From Roseobacter denitrificans OCh 114 (lineage in GTDB: Bacteria > Pseudomonadota > Alphaproteobacteria > Rhodobacterales > Rhodobacteraceae): a stretch of DNA of 64,000 nucleotides. The notes under the pieces were generated by a model, which worked only from the letters and a program-made list of their open reading frames with translations, searched no databases and had not been told where the DNA came from. The stretch lies in NCBI RefSeq assembly GCF_000014045.1, contig NC_008209.1, positions 1,325,001-1,389,000 of the forward strand, in the 5' to 3' direction. Position numbers and translations under genes: made by a program. Each line of letters opens with the position of its first letter. Positions within the stretch are counted from its first letter, which is position 1. This document shows positions 26,377-35,364 of the stretch, in pieces.

Positions 26377-26943
26377 ATGAGAAATCTTGTCAGAAGTTTC
26401 ATCGTTGCGGGTTTGGTGGTGCTTGGGTCTTCGGCGTCCGCGGCGACGATCAACCAGTTCAACAAGACAACAAACGACGGTGTGTATACTTTGACGGCCG
26501 CGCAGGCCACGGCGCTTGGCGACGCATCCGCAACGCGGATCGGCTTTTTCCGGGTGCGCGAGGGCAGCGGCACGGTGTTCAATGCCGGCGATACGTTTGA
26601 TCAGACCACGATGGCCAATTCGGTGACCAGCGGCGCGGGCAACATCATCGCGTTTCTGAACGGGCGCAACTCCAGCTTGACCTATACTGGTGGCACGCTT
26701 GAGGCGCTCGGCACGACCACGGTTGGCTCGTCAAACTCCTATTACGAAGGGGTTGCTTTCCTGTTCTCCGGCACGGGCAACATCGTGTTCAGGGGGTCGT
26801 CCACGTTCAATGCAGGCCAGACGCGTGGCGCATTTGACGGCGTGGGCATCCCTGCCGCCGTACCACTACCCGCCGCAGCTTGGATGCTGATTGCCGGGTT
26901 GGGTGGCCTTGCGGCCTTTGGACGTCGGCGCAAACCCGCGTGA
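26377..26943 (+). CDS. VPLPA-CTERM sorting domain protein
   Basis: A 188-residue secreted protein. It has an N-terminal signal peptide ending near ASAA, a Ser/Thr/Gly-rich strand-forming middle, and the C-terminal tripartite sorting signal: VPLPA, a hydrophobic helix (WMLIAGLGGLAAF) and a basic end GRRRKPA. This is the PEP-CTERM relative used in Rhodobacterales, cut and anchored by a cognate exosortase that is not in the window. The ATG at 26377 follows AAGGA by seven bases. A CtrA box and an 11-bp repeat array precede it. It is probably a surface or matrix protein. Confidence 0.88.
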   Translation: MRNLVRSFIVAGLVVLGSSASAATINQFNKTTNDGVYTLTAAQATALGDASATRIGFFRVREGSGTVFNAGDTFDQTTMANSVTSGAGNIIAFLNGRNSSLTYTGGTLEALGTTTVGSSNSYYEGVAFLFSGTGNIVFRGSSTFNAGQTRGAFDGVGIPAAVPLPAAAWMLIAGLGGLAAFGRRRKPA

Positions 26944-27018
26944 TCTTCGCCCTGACGGGCCATCCGGCCCGGACAGGATCATCCGATGGCAGGAAGCGTT
27001 GTTGTCCGGGGTGCATGC

Positions 27019-27119
27019 AAGCGTCATGCGAAAAGCCTTGATCACGCAACGCTGACTGAAATCAAAGATTTCAACGCGTTGCGTGATGCGTGATGTTGCA
27101 GCGATTTCGTCAGACGCTC
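27019..27119. repeat. 101-bp dispersed palindromic element, copy B
   Basis: Same length and layout as copy A: it begins AAGCGTCATGCG, ends CGTCAGACGCTC, and holds a perfect 12-base inverted repeat ATCACGCAACGC / GCGTTGCGTGAT around GAAATC-AAA-GATTTC. The arms differ from copy A at paired positions, so the stem is conserved while sequence changes. Confidence 0.85.
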
Positions 27120-27121
27120 CC

Positions 27122-27182
27122 AAGCGCTATGCGAAAACGTAAATCATCCAACGCTGAATGAGATCAAGGATTTTACTGCGTC
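27122..27182. repeat. Partial copy C of the palindromic element
   Basis: Two bases after copy B, AAGCGCTATGCGAAAA restarts the left half of the element and continues through CCAACGCTGAATGAGATCAA before diverging. It appears to be a decayed or truncated tandem copy. Confidence 0.6.
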
Positions 27183-27424
27183 CGAAGGCAGGCGTTGCCT
27201 CAGCTATTGCGTCCAACGCTGCAGGTCGGATGCGGGACGCATTGGTGTTTGTGCGGGCGCGCCCGCAGATGGGCCCGCGTCAGACCGGGGTAAAACAGGT
27301 CGCCGTCGGGCTTTCATCATGTGGTCATCCAGATTGGCTTAGGATGAGGTCCCGCCTCGACAGAGCGGAGCCAATGGCGCGCGGACCCCAAAAGCGCGAC
27401 TGGCTCAATTGTCAGGGGCCTGGA

Positions 27425-28477
27425 TCACGGTTTGGCGCGCAGCACCATGCCGAACAGATCGCGCGGATCATCAGGGTCGGCGATCATGTCGAGTTCCTGA
27501 CAAAGCCCGGTTTCCGCCAGTTGGTCGCGCACGTAGCGCAGGGCGGAGAAGTCTTCGATGGCGAAACCGACCCCGTCAAAGAGCGTGATCTGACGTTCAT
27601 TCGTGCGACCCGTCGCGGTGCCGTTGATGACCTGCCACATTTCGGTCACGGGGAAGTCTTCGGGCATCTGCTGGATCTCGCCCTCTACCCGTGTCTGTGG
27701 GGGGTATTCGACAAAGACATCCGAGCGCGTCAGAATATCCGCGTGCAATTCGGTTTTGCCCGGGCAGTCCCCGCCAATCGCATTGATATGTACCCCTGCG
27801 CCAACCATGTTGTCGGTCAGGATCGTCGCATATTGCTTGTCCGCCGTGCAGGTCGTGATGATCTGCGCGCCCTCGATCGCCTCTTCTGGCGTGGAACAGG
27901 GCACAAGCGTGAAGCCGAAGCCATCGAGGTTGCGCATCGCCTTATCCGTCGCGGCGCGGTCAACGTCGTACATCCGCAGGGTGTCAACGCCGCAGATCAC
28001 CCGCATCGCGAGGGCCTGAAATTCGGATTGCGCCCCATTGCCGATCATCGCCATGGTCTGCGCGTTCTTTGGCGCAAGGTGTTTGGCCACCATCGCAGAG
28101 GTTGCTGCCGTGCGCAGGGCCGTCAGCACGGTCATTTCCGAAAACAGCACTGGGTATCCTGTATCGACCGTGGCCAGCAGGCCAAAGGCGGTGACGGTTT
28201 GCAGCCCTTCCCGTGTGTTTTTCGGATGGCCGTTGACGTATTTGAATCCGTAAACCTCGCCGTCCGATGTGGGCATGAGTTCGATCACGCCCTCTTTTGA
28301 ATGGCTGGCCACGCGGGGGGTTTTGTCAAACAGGTCCCAGCGGCGGAAATCATCTTCGATATAGTCGGCAAGGCCTTTCAGCATCGTTTCAATCCCGATG
28401 TGGTGGACCAGTTTCATCATGTTTTCGACGCTGACGAAGGGCACGAAGGCGAGCTTGGAAGGGGAGGGGTTGGCCAT
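27425..28477 (-). CDS. ocd: Ornithine cyclodeaminase
   Basis: A 350-residue member of the ornithine cyclodeaminase/mu-crystallin family. It has the N-terminal substrate segment followed by a Rossmann domain with MAMIGNGAQSEFQALA and a DVDRAATDKAM acidic turn. It converts ornithine to proline and ammonia with bound NAD. It follows the arginase gene by eight bases on the same strand, giving an arginine to ornithine to proline route. The length agrees with the longer ornithine-specific members and less with alanine-dehydrogenase-like ones. Confidence 0.9.
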   Translation of the reverse strand: MANPSPSKLAFVPFVSVENMMKLVHHIGIETMLKGLADYIEDDFRRWDLFDKTPRVASHSKEGVIELMPTSDGEVYGFKYVNGHPKNTREGLQTVTAFGLLATVDTGYPVLFSEMTVLTALRTAATSAMVAKHLAPKNAQTMAMIGNGAQSEFQALAMRVICGVDTLRMYDVDRAATDKAMRNLDGFGFTLVPCSTPEEAIEGAQIITTCTADKQYATILTDNMVGAGVHINAIGGDCPGKTELHADILTRSDVFVEYPPQTRVEGEIQQMPEDFPVTEMWQVINGTATGRTNERQITLFDGVGFAIEDFSALRYVRDQLAETGLCQELDMIADPDDPRDLFGMVLRAKP

Positions 28478-28485
28478 GATGTCTC

Positions 28486-29412
28486 TCAGGAATAGCTGCG
28501 GGTTGGGCGGTCAAATACGCGGCGTCCCAAAAGCGACGCGGTGAGTTCGACCATAAGCGACGCAGTGCGACCGCGTTCGTCAAGGAAGGGGTTGAGTTCG
28601 ACCAGATCAAGCGAGGTCACAAGGCCGCTGTCGTGCAGCATCTCCATCGCCAGATGGGCCTCGCGCAGGGTCGCACCCCCCGGCACGGTGGTGCCAACGG
28701 CGGGTGCGATGGCAGGGTCGAGGAAATCCACATCGAGCGAGACATGCAGCATGCCGCCCGCCGCCTCCACCCGTTCCAGAAACCTGCGCAGGGGGGCGGC
28801 GATGCCGTTTTCATCAATCGCGCGCATGTCGGCGACCTGAATGTCGGTCGCCTGTATCGCCTCCCGTTCGGGTGCATCGACGGAGCGCAGGCCGATCATG
28901 GCGACGTTTCCGGTGGGCACTTTGACCTCAACCTCGGGAAAGCCGTCAAAGGCCCCGCGCCCGGTCAGATACCCCAGCGGTGTGCCGTGCAGATTGCCGG
29001 AATCGGTGGTGTCGGGCGTGTGATAGTCGGGATGGGCATCGAGCCACAAAACGAATTGCGGACGGTTCTGCCCGGCGGCGTGGGCCGCAACCCCGGCAAC
29101 CGTGCCCAGCGAGAGCGCATGATCGCCCCCCATGAAGATCGGAAAACCGTCGGCCATGGCGACCTGCGCCGCCTCCTTGAGGCTCCTGGTCCATGCGATT
29201 GTTTCGTTCAAGGCATAGAGCCTGCCGTCATGCGTGTCAGGCGTGAAAGCGCCGGGGCTGATATTCCCGCGGTCTTCGGCCACATATCCGAGGTCACGGA
29301 TGGCCGGGGCAAGCCCCGCGGTGCGATAGGCATCCGGACCCATCAGGCAACCCTGACGGCGTTTGCCGCAATCCATCGGCACGCCGATTAAAATGCATTT
29401 TTGCTTGGTCAT
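28486..29412 (-). CDS. Arginase
   Basis: A 308-residue arginase. The binuclear manganese ligands are all visible: GGDHALSLG (His 98), WLDAHPDYHTP (Asp 125, His 127, Asp 129) and SLDVDFLDP. It splits arginine to ornithine and urea. It is the first gene of the arginase-ocd pair. The neighbouring LysE exporter is on the same strand upstream, separated by 190 bases. Roseobacters often have an Lrp-type regulator next to this pair; none is visible here. Confidence 0.93.
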   Translation of the reverse strand: MTKQKCILIGVPMDCGKRRQGCLMGPDAYRTAGLAPAIRDLGYVAEDRGNISPGAFTPDTHDGRLYALNETIAWTRSLKEAAQVAMADGFPIFMGGDHALSLGTVAGVAAHAAGQNRPQFVLWLDAHPDYHTPDTTDSGNLHGTPLGYLTGRGAFDGFPEVEVKVPTGNVAMIGLRSVDAPEREAIQATDIQVADMRAIDENGIAAPLRRFLERVEAAGGMLHVSLDVDFLDPAIAPAVGTTVPGGATLREAHLAMEMLHDSGLVTSLDLVELNPFLDERGRTASLMVELTASLLGRRVFDRPTRSYS

Positions 29413-29602
29413 ATCTTGCCCTCTTGCGCAGTTGGTTTCTGGACGGCCGTCACGATGATCTTGCTTTCGCGGATGCGGATTGGCCCGTGGACCTCACCGC
29501 ATGCGTACCTCTATCGCATATTGCGTTCCTTTGGTCGAAATCGGCCGTCTCGGCAAGCCATATCACTGCCTGGGTGTTTGATGAGTTTGCGCTTATGGCC
29601 GC

Positions 29603-30241
29603 TCAGTTTCTGGCTTCATGGATACCTGCCCAAATCAAGCTTGCTCCCATTGCTCCAAAGGCTGCTGCGAAAACACCCTCGAACCAGCGAGAGAAACGCG
29701 CGTAACCGCGCATGGCGACGCCAGTCGAAAAGAGCCACGCATAGGTCCCGTAGATGACCAGGCCCGACAAGGCGCCCATAGGTCCGAATGCAAGGACATG
29801 CCACGCGCTCAATCCCTGCCCGAACAGGAAAGACGCGACCGCCGCCCACATCAGAGCAGCCTTGGGATTGCTCAGCAGCACCAAAACACCCCGACGCCAT
29901 GCACGGCCCTTGGTGAGCGGGCGCGCATCAGGTGCAAAGGTTGTGCTGCCACCGCCTTTGAGGGTTGCACGGGCTGCCTTGAGTCCGAGAAAGAGCAAGT
30001 ATCCCCCGCCCACGAACTTCAGGAATAACAGTGAGAGCGGAAAGGCTTCTATCAAGGCGCCAAGTCCCAATGCCGTTGCCGCTGACCAAACGAGCATTCC
30101 TGACGAAATTCCGGTGACCACGCAGAGGGCAGGTATCCGTCCCTGCGCCAATCCGACAGATGCGACTGCCGCGAGGTTCGGACCGGGCGATATCTGGGCT
30201 GCGAGGACACCTAGCCACGTGAGTGCATAAATCGAAAACAT
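29603..30241 (-). CDS. LysE/RhtB family amino acid exporter
   Basis: A 212-residue membrane protein with about six hydrophobic segments. The first contains the family signature AAQISPGPNLAAVASVG, and later LLSNPKAALMW is the conserved fifth-helix motif. These proteins export lysine, arginine, threonine or homoserine. The ATG at 30241 begins MFSIYALTWLG. Placement next to arginase and ocd suggests export of excess basic amino acid, but no specificity can be read from sequence. The 190 bases to the arginase start hold no clear gene. Confidence 0.9.
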   Translation of the reverse strand: MFSIYALTWLGVLAAQISPGPNLAAVASVGLAQGRIPALCVVTGISSGMLVWSAATALGLGALIEAFPLSLLFLKFVGGGYLLFLGLKAARATLKGGGSTTFAPDARPLTKGRAWRRGVLVLLSNPKAALMWAAVASFLFGQGLSAWHVLAFGPMGALSGLVIYGTYAWLFSTGVAMRGYARFSRWFEGVFAAAFGAMGASLIWAGIHEARN

Positions 30242-30536
30242 CTTTGCCCATCCCAATCATCCGCTTTCATGTATCGTCGCTGATTATTTTGATCCGGACA
30301 AGGCCGCGCGCTAAAGGATGGCCGACACGGGTACACAACACAGCACCGCGTAAAAGGGACGCGCCGGATTGATCGGCCTGTCGTGTCAGGCGGATTTTGG
30401 GGGACTGGGGAACAGGTGTCAAAAGGGGTTGCGGTATGGGCGGCTTGGGCCTATACGGCCCTTTCATCATGGACTCCACGGGAATCAGGGTGACGCCTTT
30501 TGGCGGCCTTCCCGTGATGTTGAAAGGAATAGGGCG
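30242..30536 (+). other. Leader region before rpmC
   Basis: This gap of about 300 bases separates the minus-strand LysE gene from rpmC. It must hold the promoter of the third ribosomal block. The only structure I can support is the hairpin at 30477-30516. Confidence 0.4.
30477..30516 (+). promoter_or_regulatory. Stem-loop in the rpmC leader
   Basis: CACGGGAA (30477-30484) pairs with TTCCCGTG (30509-30516), enclosing the small hairpin CGCC-TTTT-GGCG (30494-30505). It ends 20 bases before the rpmC ATG, just ahead of a GAAAGGA site, where it could affect initiation. Confidence 0.45.
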
Positions 30537-30743
30537 ATGAACGCCAAGGAACTACACGATAAAACGCCGGACCAGCTGCGTGAAGAGTTGGCCAATCTGA
30601 AGAAAACCTCCTTCAACCTGCGCTTTCAGCAAGCGACGGGCCAGTTGGAGAACCCTGCGCAGATCCGCAAGGCACGCCGCGACGCGGCCCGTGTCAAAAC
30701 GATTCTGAACCAAAAAGCGGCATCTGCTGCTGCGTCCGAGTAA
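30537..30743 (+). CDS. rpmC: 50S ribosomal protein L29
   Basis: A 68-residue L29 starting [18 protein letters not shown], two helices and the conserved [20 protein letters not shown]. It lies near the tunnel exit. The ATG follows a GAAAGGAATAGGG region; a longer frame to the left is leader. It opens the third block (rpmC to rpmD). Normal length. Confidence 0.96.
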   Translation: MNAKELHDKTPDQLREELANLKKTSFNLRFQQATGQLENPAQIRKARRDAARVKTILNQKAASAAASE

Positions 30744-30754
30744 GGAGAGCTCTC

Positions 30755-30994
30755 ATGCCAAAGCGTATTCTATCCGGCGTCGTGACTTCCGATGCAAATG
30801 ACCAGACTGTCAGCGTGTCCGTCGAGCGCCGCTTTACCCATCCGGTTCTGAAAAAGACCATCCGTAAGTCCAAGAAATACCGGGCGCACGATGAGAACAA
30901 CACATTCAAGAAGGGCGACGCCGTCCGCATCGTTGAATGTGCACCAAAGTCGAAGACCAAACGTTGGGAAGTGCTGCAAGCCGCTGAGGTCTGA
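30755..30994 (+). CDS. rpsQ: 30S ribosomal protein S17
   Basis: A 79-residue S17 with the OB-fold core [20 protein letters not shown] and [17 protein letters not shown]. It binds 16S rRNA helices early in assembly. It follows rpmC by 11 bases with a TAAGGAG site. Length is typical. Confidence 0.96.
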   Translation: MPKRILSGVVTSDANDQTVSVSVERRFTHPVLKKTIRKSKKYRAHDENNTFKKGDAVRIVECAPKSKTKRWEVLQAAEV

Positions 30995-31063
30995 AGCACC
31001 AACCTTTAATCGAAACCCTGGGGATCAGGCACGCATCGCCCCCCAAAGGTCGGGAGAAACCAA

Positions 31064-31432
31064 ATGATCCAGATGCAGACCAACCTGGATGTTGCTGACA
31101 ACAGCGGCGCACGCCGTGTTCAGTGCATCAAGGTATTGGGTGGTTCCAAGCGTAAATACGCATCCGTCGGCGACATCATTGTCGTGTCGGTCAAGGAAGC
31201 CATTCCACGCGGCCGTGTGAAAAAAGGCGACGTCCGCAAGGCCGTCGTTGTGCGCACCGCCAAGGAAGTACGCCGCGAAGACGGCACCGCGATCCGCTTT
31301 GATCGCAATGCCGCCGTTATCCTCAACAACAACAATGAGCCGATCGGTACACGTATCTTTGGGCCGGTTGTGCGTGAGTTGCGCGCCAAGAACTTCATGA
31401 AAATCATCTCGCTCGCTCCGGAGGTGCTGTAA
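31064..31432 (+). CDS. rplN: 50S ribosomal protein L14
   Basis: A 122-residue L14 starting [20 protein letters not shown], with [15 protein letters not shown] and the C-terminal [13 protein letters not shown]. It sits at the 30S-50S interface and is a docking site for RsfS. The gap of about 69 bases from rpsQ is longer than usual in this operon. Normal length. Confidence 0.97.
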
Positions 31433-31434
31433 TC

Positions 31435-31746
31435 ATGGCTGCTAAACTGAAAAAAGGTGACAAGGTCATCGTGCTGGCAGGCAAGGACAAGGGCAAGACA
31501 GGCAGCATTTCGTCTGTGGACCCGAAATCCGGCAAGGCCATCGTGGATGGCATCAACATCGCCATCCGTGCCACGCGTCAGTCCCAGACTGAGCAGGGCG
31601 GACGTATTCCAAAGGCCATGCCGATCGACCTGAGCAACCTTGCTTATGTGGATGCCAACGGCAAGGCCACCCGCGTCGGCTTCAAGATGGAAGGCGACAA
31701 GAAAGTGCGCTTCGCCAAGACAACAGGGGATGTGATCGATGCTTGA
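31435..31746 (+). CDS. rplX: 50S ribosomal protein L24
   Basis: A 103-residue L24 with the KOW motif [19 protein letters not shown] and the later [19 protein letters not shown]. It is an assembly initiator for the 50S subunit. It starts two bases after rplN and its end overlaps rplE by eight bases, so it is tightly coupled. Confidence 0.97.
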   Translation: MAAKLKKGDKVIVLAGKDKGKTGSISSVDPKSGKAIVDGINIAIRATRQSQTEQGGRIPKAMPIDLSNLAYVDANGKATRVGFKMEGDKKVRFAKTTGDVIDA

Positions 31747-32302
31747 TTCCGCAAATTATACCCCGCGCCTCAAGGCGGTTTACCGCGACACGATCCGCGC
31801 AGCGCTTAAGGAAGAGTTCGGCTACAAGAACGACATGCAGATCCCGCGTCTGGACAAGATCGTCCTGAACATCGGATGTGGTGCCGAAGCCGTGCGCGAC
31901 AGCAAGAAAGCCAAGTCCGCGCAAGCCGACCTGACGCTGATTGCCGGTCAGAAAGCGATGACCACAACGGCCAAGAAGTCCATCGCGGGTTTCCGGGTGC
32001 GTGAAGAAATGCCGCTGGGGGCCAAAGTGACCCTGCGCGGTGATCGCATGTATGAATTCCTGGACCGTCTGATCACAATTGCGATGCCTCGTATCCGCGA
32101 CTTCCGCGGCATTTCGGGCAAGTCTTTTGATGGGCGTGGCAACTATGCCATGGGCCTCAAAGAGCACCTCGTGTTTCCCGAGATCGATTTCGACAAGATC
32201 GACGAGAACTGGGGAATGGACATTGTGATCGCCACCACGGCGCAAACCGACGCTGAAGCGAAGAGCCTGTTGAAAGCATTCAACATGCCTTTCAACTCAT
32301 AA
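31739..32302 (+). CDS. rplE: 50S ribosomal protein L5
   Basis: A 187-residue L5, which binds 5S rRNA and contacts P-site tRNA. The conserved [36 protein letters not shown] and the C-terminal region [20 protein letters not shown] are present. It overlaps rplX by eight bases. Length is normal. Confidence 0.97.
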   Translation: MLDSANYTPRLKAVYRDTIRAALKEEFGYKNDMQIPRLDKIVLNIGCGAEAVRDSKKAKSAQADLTLIAGQKAMTTTAKKSIAGFRVREEMPLGAKVTLRGDRMYEFLDRLITIAMPRIRDFRGISGKSFDGRGNYAMGLKEHLVFPEIDFDKIDENWGMDIVIATTAQTDAEAKSLLKAFNMPFNS

Positions 32303-32322
32303 GCGCGGGAAGGATATTAGAT

Positions 32323-32628
32323 ATGGCTAAGAAATCCATGGTCGCACGCGAGAAAAAGCGTGAAGCACTGGTCGCCAAATACGCAGCAAAACGTGCTGAG
32401 TTGAAGGAGATCATCAACAACAAAGAGCTCGAAATGGAAGAGCGTTTTCGCGCTTCCCTGAAGCTGGCGAAACTGCCGCGCAACTCATCGGCTGTGCGTT
32501 TGCACAACCGTTGCCAGCTGACCGGTCGTCCGCACGCCTACTATCGTAAACTGAAAATTTCGCGGATCGCGCTGCGGGACCTTGGCTCAAGCGGTCAGAT
32601 CCCCGGCATGGTCAAGTCGAGCTGGTAA
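32323..32628 (+). CDS. rpsN: 30S ribosomal protein S14 (zinc-free form)
   Basis: A 101-residue S14 of the long, C-minus type: it lacks the CxxC pairs and has [20 protein letters not shown]. This form does not bind zinc, as usual in alphaproteobacteria. It contacts the 30S head. It lies 20 bases after rplE and 12 before rpsH. Confidence 0.97.
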   Translation: MAKKSMVAREKKREALVAKYAAKRAELKEIINNKELEMEERFRASLKLAKLPRNSSAVRLHNRCQLTGRPHAYYRKLKISRIALRDLGSSGQIPGMVKSSW

Positions 32629-32640
32629 GGAGCGCATCAC

Positions 32641-33033
32641 ATGAACGATCCTATCGCAGATATGCTGACACGCATCCGTAACTCTCAACTGCGCGGCAAA
32701 TCCACCGTCATCACCCCGGCGTCAAAGCTGCGGGCGTGGGTGCTGGATGTGCTGGCGGACGAAGGCTACATCCGTGGCTATGAGAAGATCACGGGTGCAG
32801 ACGGCCATCCGGCCATCGAAATCAGCCTGAAGTATTACGAAGGCGAACCTGTCATTCGCGAATTGAAGCGGGTCTCCAAGCCCGGTCGTCGCGTTTACAT
32901 GGGCGTCAATGACATCCCCGTTGTCCGTCAGGGCCTCGGCGTGTCGATTGTCTCCACCCCCAAGGGTGTGATGTCGGACCAAGCAGCACGCAGCGCCAAT
33001 GTTGGTGGCGAAGTGCTTTGCACCGTCTTCTAA
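32641..33033 (+). CDS. rpsH: 30S ribosomal protein S8
   Basis: A 130-residue S8 starting [14 protein letters not shown] with the C-terminal signature [18 protein letters not shown]. In E. coli S8 represses the spc operon by binding the rplE start region. I did not find an obvious copy of that rRNA mimic near the rplX/rplE overlap. Length is normal. Confidence 0.97.
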
Positions 33034-33043
33034 GGAGAGCAGA

Positions 33044-33577
33044 ATGTCTCGTATTGGTAAAAAACCGGTCGATCTGCCCGCCGGTGTAAGCGCATCCGTC
33101 AGCGGCCAGACCATCGAAATCAAGGGCCCCAAGGGCACGCGTGCGTTCAAGGCAACGGATGATGTGACCCTGACGGTCGAGGACAATGTCGTCACCGTTA
33201 CGCCCCGCGGCAAATCCAAGCGCGCGCGCCAGCAGTGGGGCATGTCCCGCACGATGGTTGCGAACCTTGTCACCGGCGTCAGCGAAGGTTTCAAGAAAGA
33301 GCTTGAAATTCAGGGTGTTGGTTATCGTGCGGCCATGACTGGCAACACGTTGAAACTGAACCTCGGCCTGTCCCATGACGTGGATTACACCCCGCCAGCG
33401 GGTGTCACCGTGACAGCGCCGAAGCAAACCGAAATCGTTGTGGAGGGCATTGACGAACAGCTTGTTGGTCAGGTCGCCGCGAACATCCGCCAGTGGCGTA
33501 AACCCGAGCCCTACAAGGGCAAGGGCATCCGCTACAAAGGTGAGTTCGTCTTCCGCAAAGAAGGCAAGAAGAAGTAA
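33044..33577 (+). CDS. rplF: 50S ribosomal protein L6
   Basis: A 177-residue L6 starting [15 protein letters not shown]. It shows the duplicated fold and the C-terminal signature [14 protein letters not shown]. The ATG at 33044 is chosen since it is preceded by a TAAGGAG site and matches the family start; the earlier frame overlaps rpsH. Confidence 0.97.
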   Translation: MSRIGKKPVDLPAGVSASVSGQTIEIKGPKGTRAFKATDDVTLTVEDNVVTVTPRGKSKRARQQWGMSRTMVANLVTGVSEGFKKELEIQGVGYRAAMTGNTLKLNLGLSHDVDYTPPAGVTVTAPKQTEIVVEGIDEQLVGQVAANIRQWRKPEPYKGKGIRYKGEFVFRKEGKKK

Positions 33578-33588
33578 GGACGCAAACA

Positions 33589-33948
33589 ATGGCAAACAGT
33601 AAAAGACAACTGTTCATCAAACGCCGCCTGCGCGTTCGGAACAAGCTTCGCAAGGTGAATGCAGGGCGCGTGCGCCTGAGTGTGCACCGCTCCAACAAGA
33701 ACATCAGCGTTCAGCTGATCGACGATGTGGCCGGCAAGACGCTTGCTTCGGCCTCCACGCTGGAAAAAGATTTGGGCGTTGTGGGCAAGAACAACATCGA
33801 AGCGGCGGCCAAGGTCGGCGCGGCGATTGCTGAGCGGGCCAAGAAAGCCGGTGTCAGCGAGGCCTATTTCGACCGTGGCGGTTTCCTCTTTCACGGCAAG
33901 GTCAAGGCCGTCGCCGAAGCCGCGCGTGAAGGCGGTTTGAAGATCTAA
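33589..33948 (+). CDS. rplR: 50S ribosomal protein L18
   Basis: A 119-residue L18 with a basic N-terminus ([18 protein letters not shown]) and the domain [18 protein letters not shown] that binds 5S rRNA with L5. The C-terminal motif [19 protein letters not shown] is intact. It follows rplF by 11 bases. Normal length. Confidence 0.97.
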   Translation: MANSKRQLFIKRRLRVRNKLRKVNAGRVRLSVHRSNKNISVQLIDDVAGKTLASASTLEKDLGVVGKNNIEAAAKVGAAIAERAKKAGVSEAYFDRGGFLFHGKVKAVAEAAREGGLKI

Positions 33949-34054
33949 GACTTGCAAGCCGCTCCTTTGGGGGCGGCTTCGATGATCCGGGGGCGGTTTG
34001 TGCTCACTTGGATTGAAACAACTGGGCGCTTGCCCGCAAAAAAGGATGTTCTCT

Positions 34055-34630
34055 ATGGCAGAACGTGACAACAACCGTCGTGGCAACCGCCGCGATCGTG
34101 ACGAAGCACCGGAATTCGCAGACCGCCTGGTCGCGATCAACCGCGTGTCCAAGACTGTAAAAGGTGGTAAGCGCTTTGGTTTCGCAGCCCTCGTGGTTGT
34201 GGGCGATCAGAAGGGCCGCGTCGGTTTCGGCAAAGGTAAGGCGAAAGAGGTCCCCGAGGCCATCCGCAAAGCCACCGAGCAGGCCAAGCGCCAGATGATC
34301 CGCGTACAGCTGCGTGAAGGCCGCACGCTGCACCACGACATGGAAGGCCGTCATGGCGCCGGTAAAGTCGTTATGCGCTCGGCACCTGAGGGGACCGGGA
34401 TCATCGCCGGTGGTCCGATGCGTGCCGTCTTTGAAATGCTGGGCGTGAAGGACGTTGTGTCCAAGTCCATCGGTTCGCAGAACCCTTACAACATGATCCG
34501 CGCCACCATGGATGGATTGCGCAAGGAGTCCTCGCCCCGTTCGGTCGCACAACGTCGCGGCAAGAAAGTGGCTGACATTCTGCCCAAAGTTGACGCAGCG
34601 CCTGCGCCTGCTGAAACAGCAGAGGCATAA
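34055..34630 (+). CDS. rpsE: 30S ribosomal protein S5
   Basis: A 191-residue S5 with a charged N-terminal tail ([21 protein letters not shown]) followed by the double-stranded RNA-binding fold: [21 protein letters not shown] and [18 protein letters not shown]. It helps control decoding accuracy. The ATG at 34055 follows AAAAGGA by eight bases. The 100-base gap after rplR contains no clear structure. Confidence 0.97.
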   Translation: MAERDNNRRGNRRDRDEAPEFADRLVAINRVSKTVKGGKRFGFAALVVVGDQKGRVGFGKGKAKEVPEAIRKATEQAKRQMIRVQLREGRTLHHDMEGRHGAGKVVMRSAPEGTGIIAGGPMRAVFEMLGVKDVVSKSIGSQNPYNMIRATMDGLRKESSPRSVAQRRGKKVADILPKVDAAPAPAETAEA

Positions 34631-34642
34631 AGGAGCGGTATC

Positions 34643-34831
34643 ATGGCTAAAACAATCGTCATCAAACAGATCGGCTCCCCGATCCGTCGCCCCGCAAAAC
34701 AGCGTGCCACGCTGATCGGTCTGGGCCTGAACAAGATGCACAAGACCCGCGAGCTGGAAGATACCCCTTCCGTGCGCGGCATGATCAACTCCATCCCGCA
34801 TATGGTGGAGATTGTCGAAGAGAAGGGTTGA
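34643..34831 (+). CDS. rpmD: 50S ribosomal protein L30
   Basis: A 62-residue L30 with [20 protein letters not shown] and [16 protein letters not shown]. It is the last gene of the third block; rplO usually follows at once, but a terminator and two foreign genes intervene. Length is normal. Confidence 0.96.
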   Translation: MAKTIVIKQIGSPIRRPAKQRATLIGLGLNKMHKTRELEDTPSVRGMINSIPHMVEIVEEKG

Positions 34832-34857
34832 CCCCCTATTTGACGTCTTGAGAATTT

Positions 34858-34893
34858 GAACCCCTCGCAGGAGACTGCGGGGGGTTTTTCGTT
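34858..34893 (+). terminator. Intrinsic terminator after rpmD
   Basis: AACCCCTCGCAG, GAGA, CTGCGGGGGGTT form a stem with one slip, followed by TTTCGTTTT. It closes the rpmC-rpmD block. Confidence 0.88.
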
Positions 34894-34967
34894 TTGTGCC
34901 GCTTTTACCGTTTAGCTGGTTGCGCTTTGCTATTAAGGGTTAAACAAAATTCTTTCAGGAGCGTCTT

Positions 34968-35243
34968 ATGCGTAAATTCAACACCCCTGGCGTGTTTCCC
35001 CTTTTGGCCGTCATGGCGTTTGCGTCTCCTGCGGCGGCGAACAGCGAAAAAACCTGCACCGAGCGCATGCCAGAAGTCCGCGCGATGGTTGATGAGATGA
35101 CGGATGCCACGGATAAGGCCTTTGCCGAAAAGCAGTTCAAGAAAATCCAACAACTCTTTGCAAGCGGACGTGAGCGCAATTGTATTCTTTATCTGGAAGC
35201 CTTGCGCGCAAACATCGAGTCCGGTGATTTCAGCGAAAGCTAG
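34968..35243 (+). CDS. Small secreted hypothetical protein
   Basis: A 91-residue protein with an N-terminal signal peptide (LLAVMAFASPAAA, cleavage likely before NSEKTC). The mature part is about 67 residues, mostly helical, with two Cys that could pair. No family is recognised. A CAGGAG site precedes the ATG by seven bases. It is inserted between the rpmD terminator and the Abi-like gene and is plausibly its own transcription unit. Confidence 0.65.
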   Translation: MRKFNTPGVFPLLAVMAFASPAAANSEKTCTERMPEVRAMVDEMTDATDKAFAEKQFKKIQQLFASGRERNCILYLEALRANIESGDFSES

Positions 35244-35341
35244 ATCGAGTCTGCTTTCGGTGCATTGAAGCAATCAAAACTCATGGCAGAAAATTGTGTG
35301 TCACTTGATGTTGACTAAACTTATCAAAAGATCAAAATGAA

Positions 35342-35364
35342 AAAGCCACCAAAACGGTGGCTTT
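35342..35364. terminator. Stem-loop upstream of the Abi-like gene
   Basis: AAAGCCACC, AAAAC, GGTGGCTTT is a perfect nine-pair hairpin flanked by A and T runs. It could terminate transcription of the small secreted gene or form the 5' stem of a structured RNA that continues to 35423. Confidence 0.6.

Larger units (their letters stand above)
26944..27424. other. Spacer with hairpin and repeat copies B and C
   Basis: Just after the VPLPA-CTERM stop, CCTGACGGGCC / GGCCCGGACAGG (26951-26977) can fold but lacks a U run. Then come repeat copies B (27019-27119) and partial copy C (27122-27182). The rest up to the ornithine cyclodeaminase gene shows nothing I can support. Confidence 0.5.

Noticed and set aside
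29424..29705. A 93-residue plus-strand open frame between arginase and the exporter
   Set aside because: It overlaps the exporter's 3' end and lacks homology or a ribosome binding site; could be a degraded regulator but nothing supports it.
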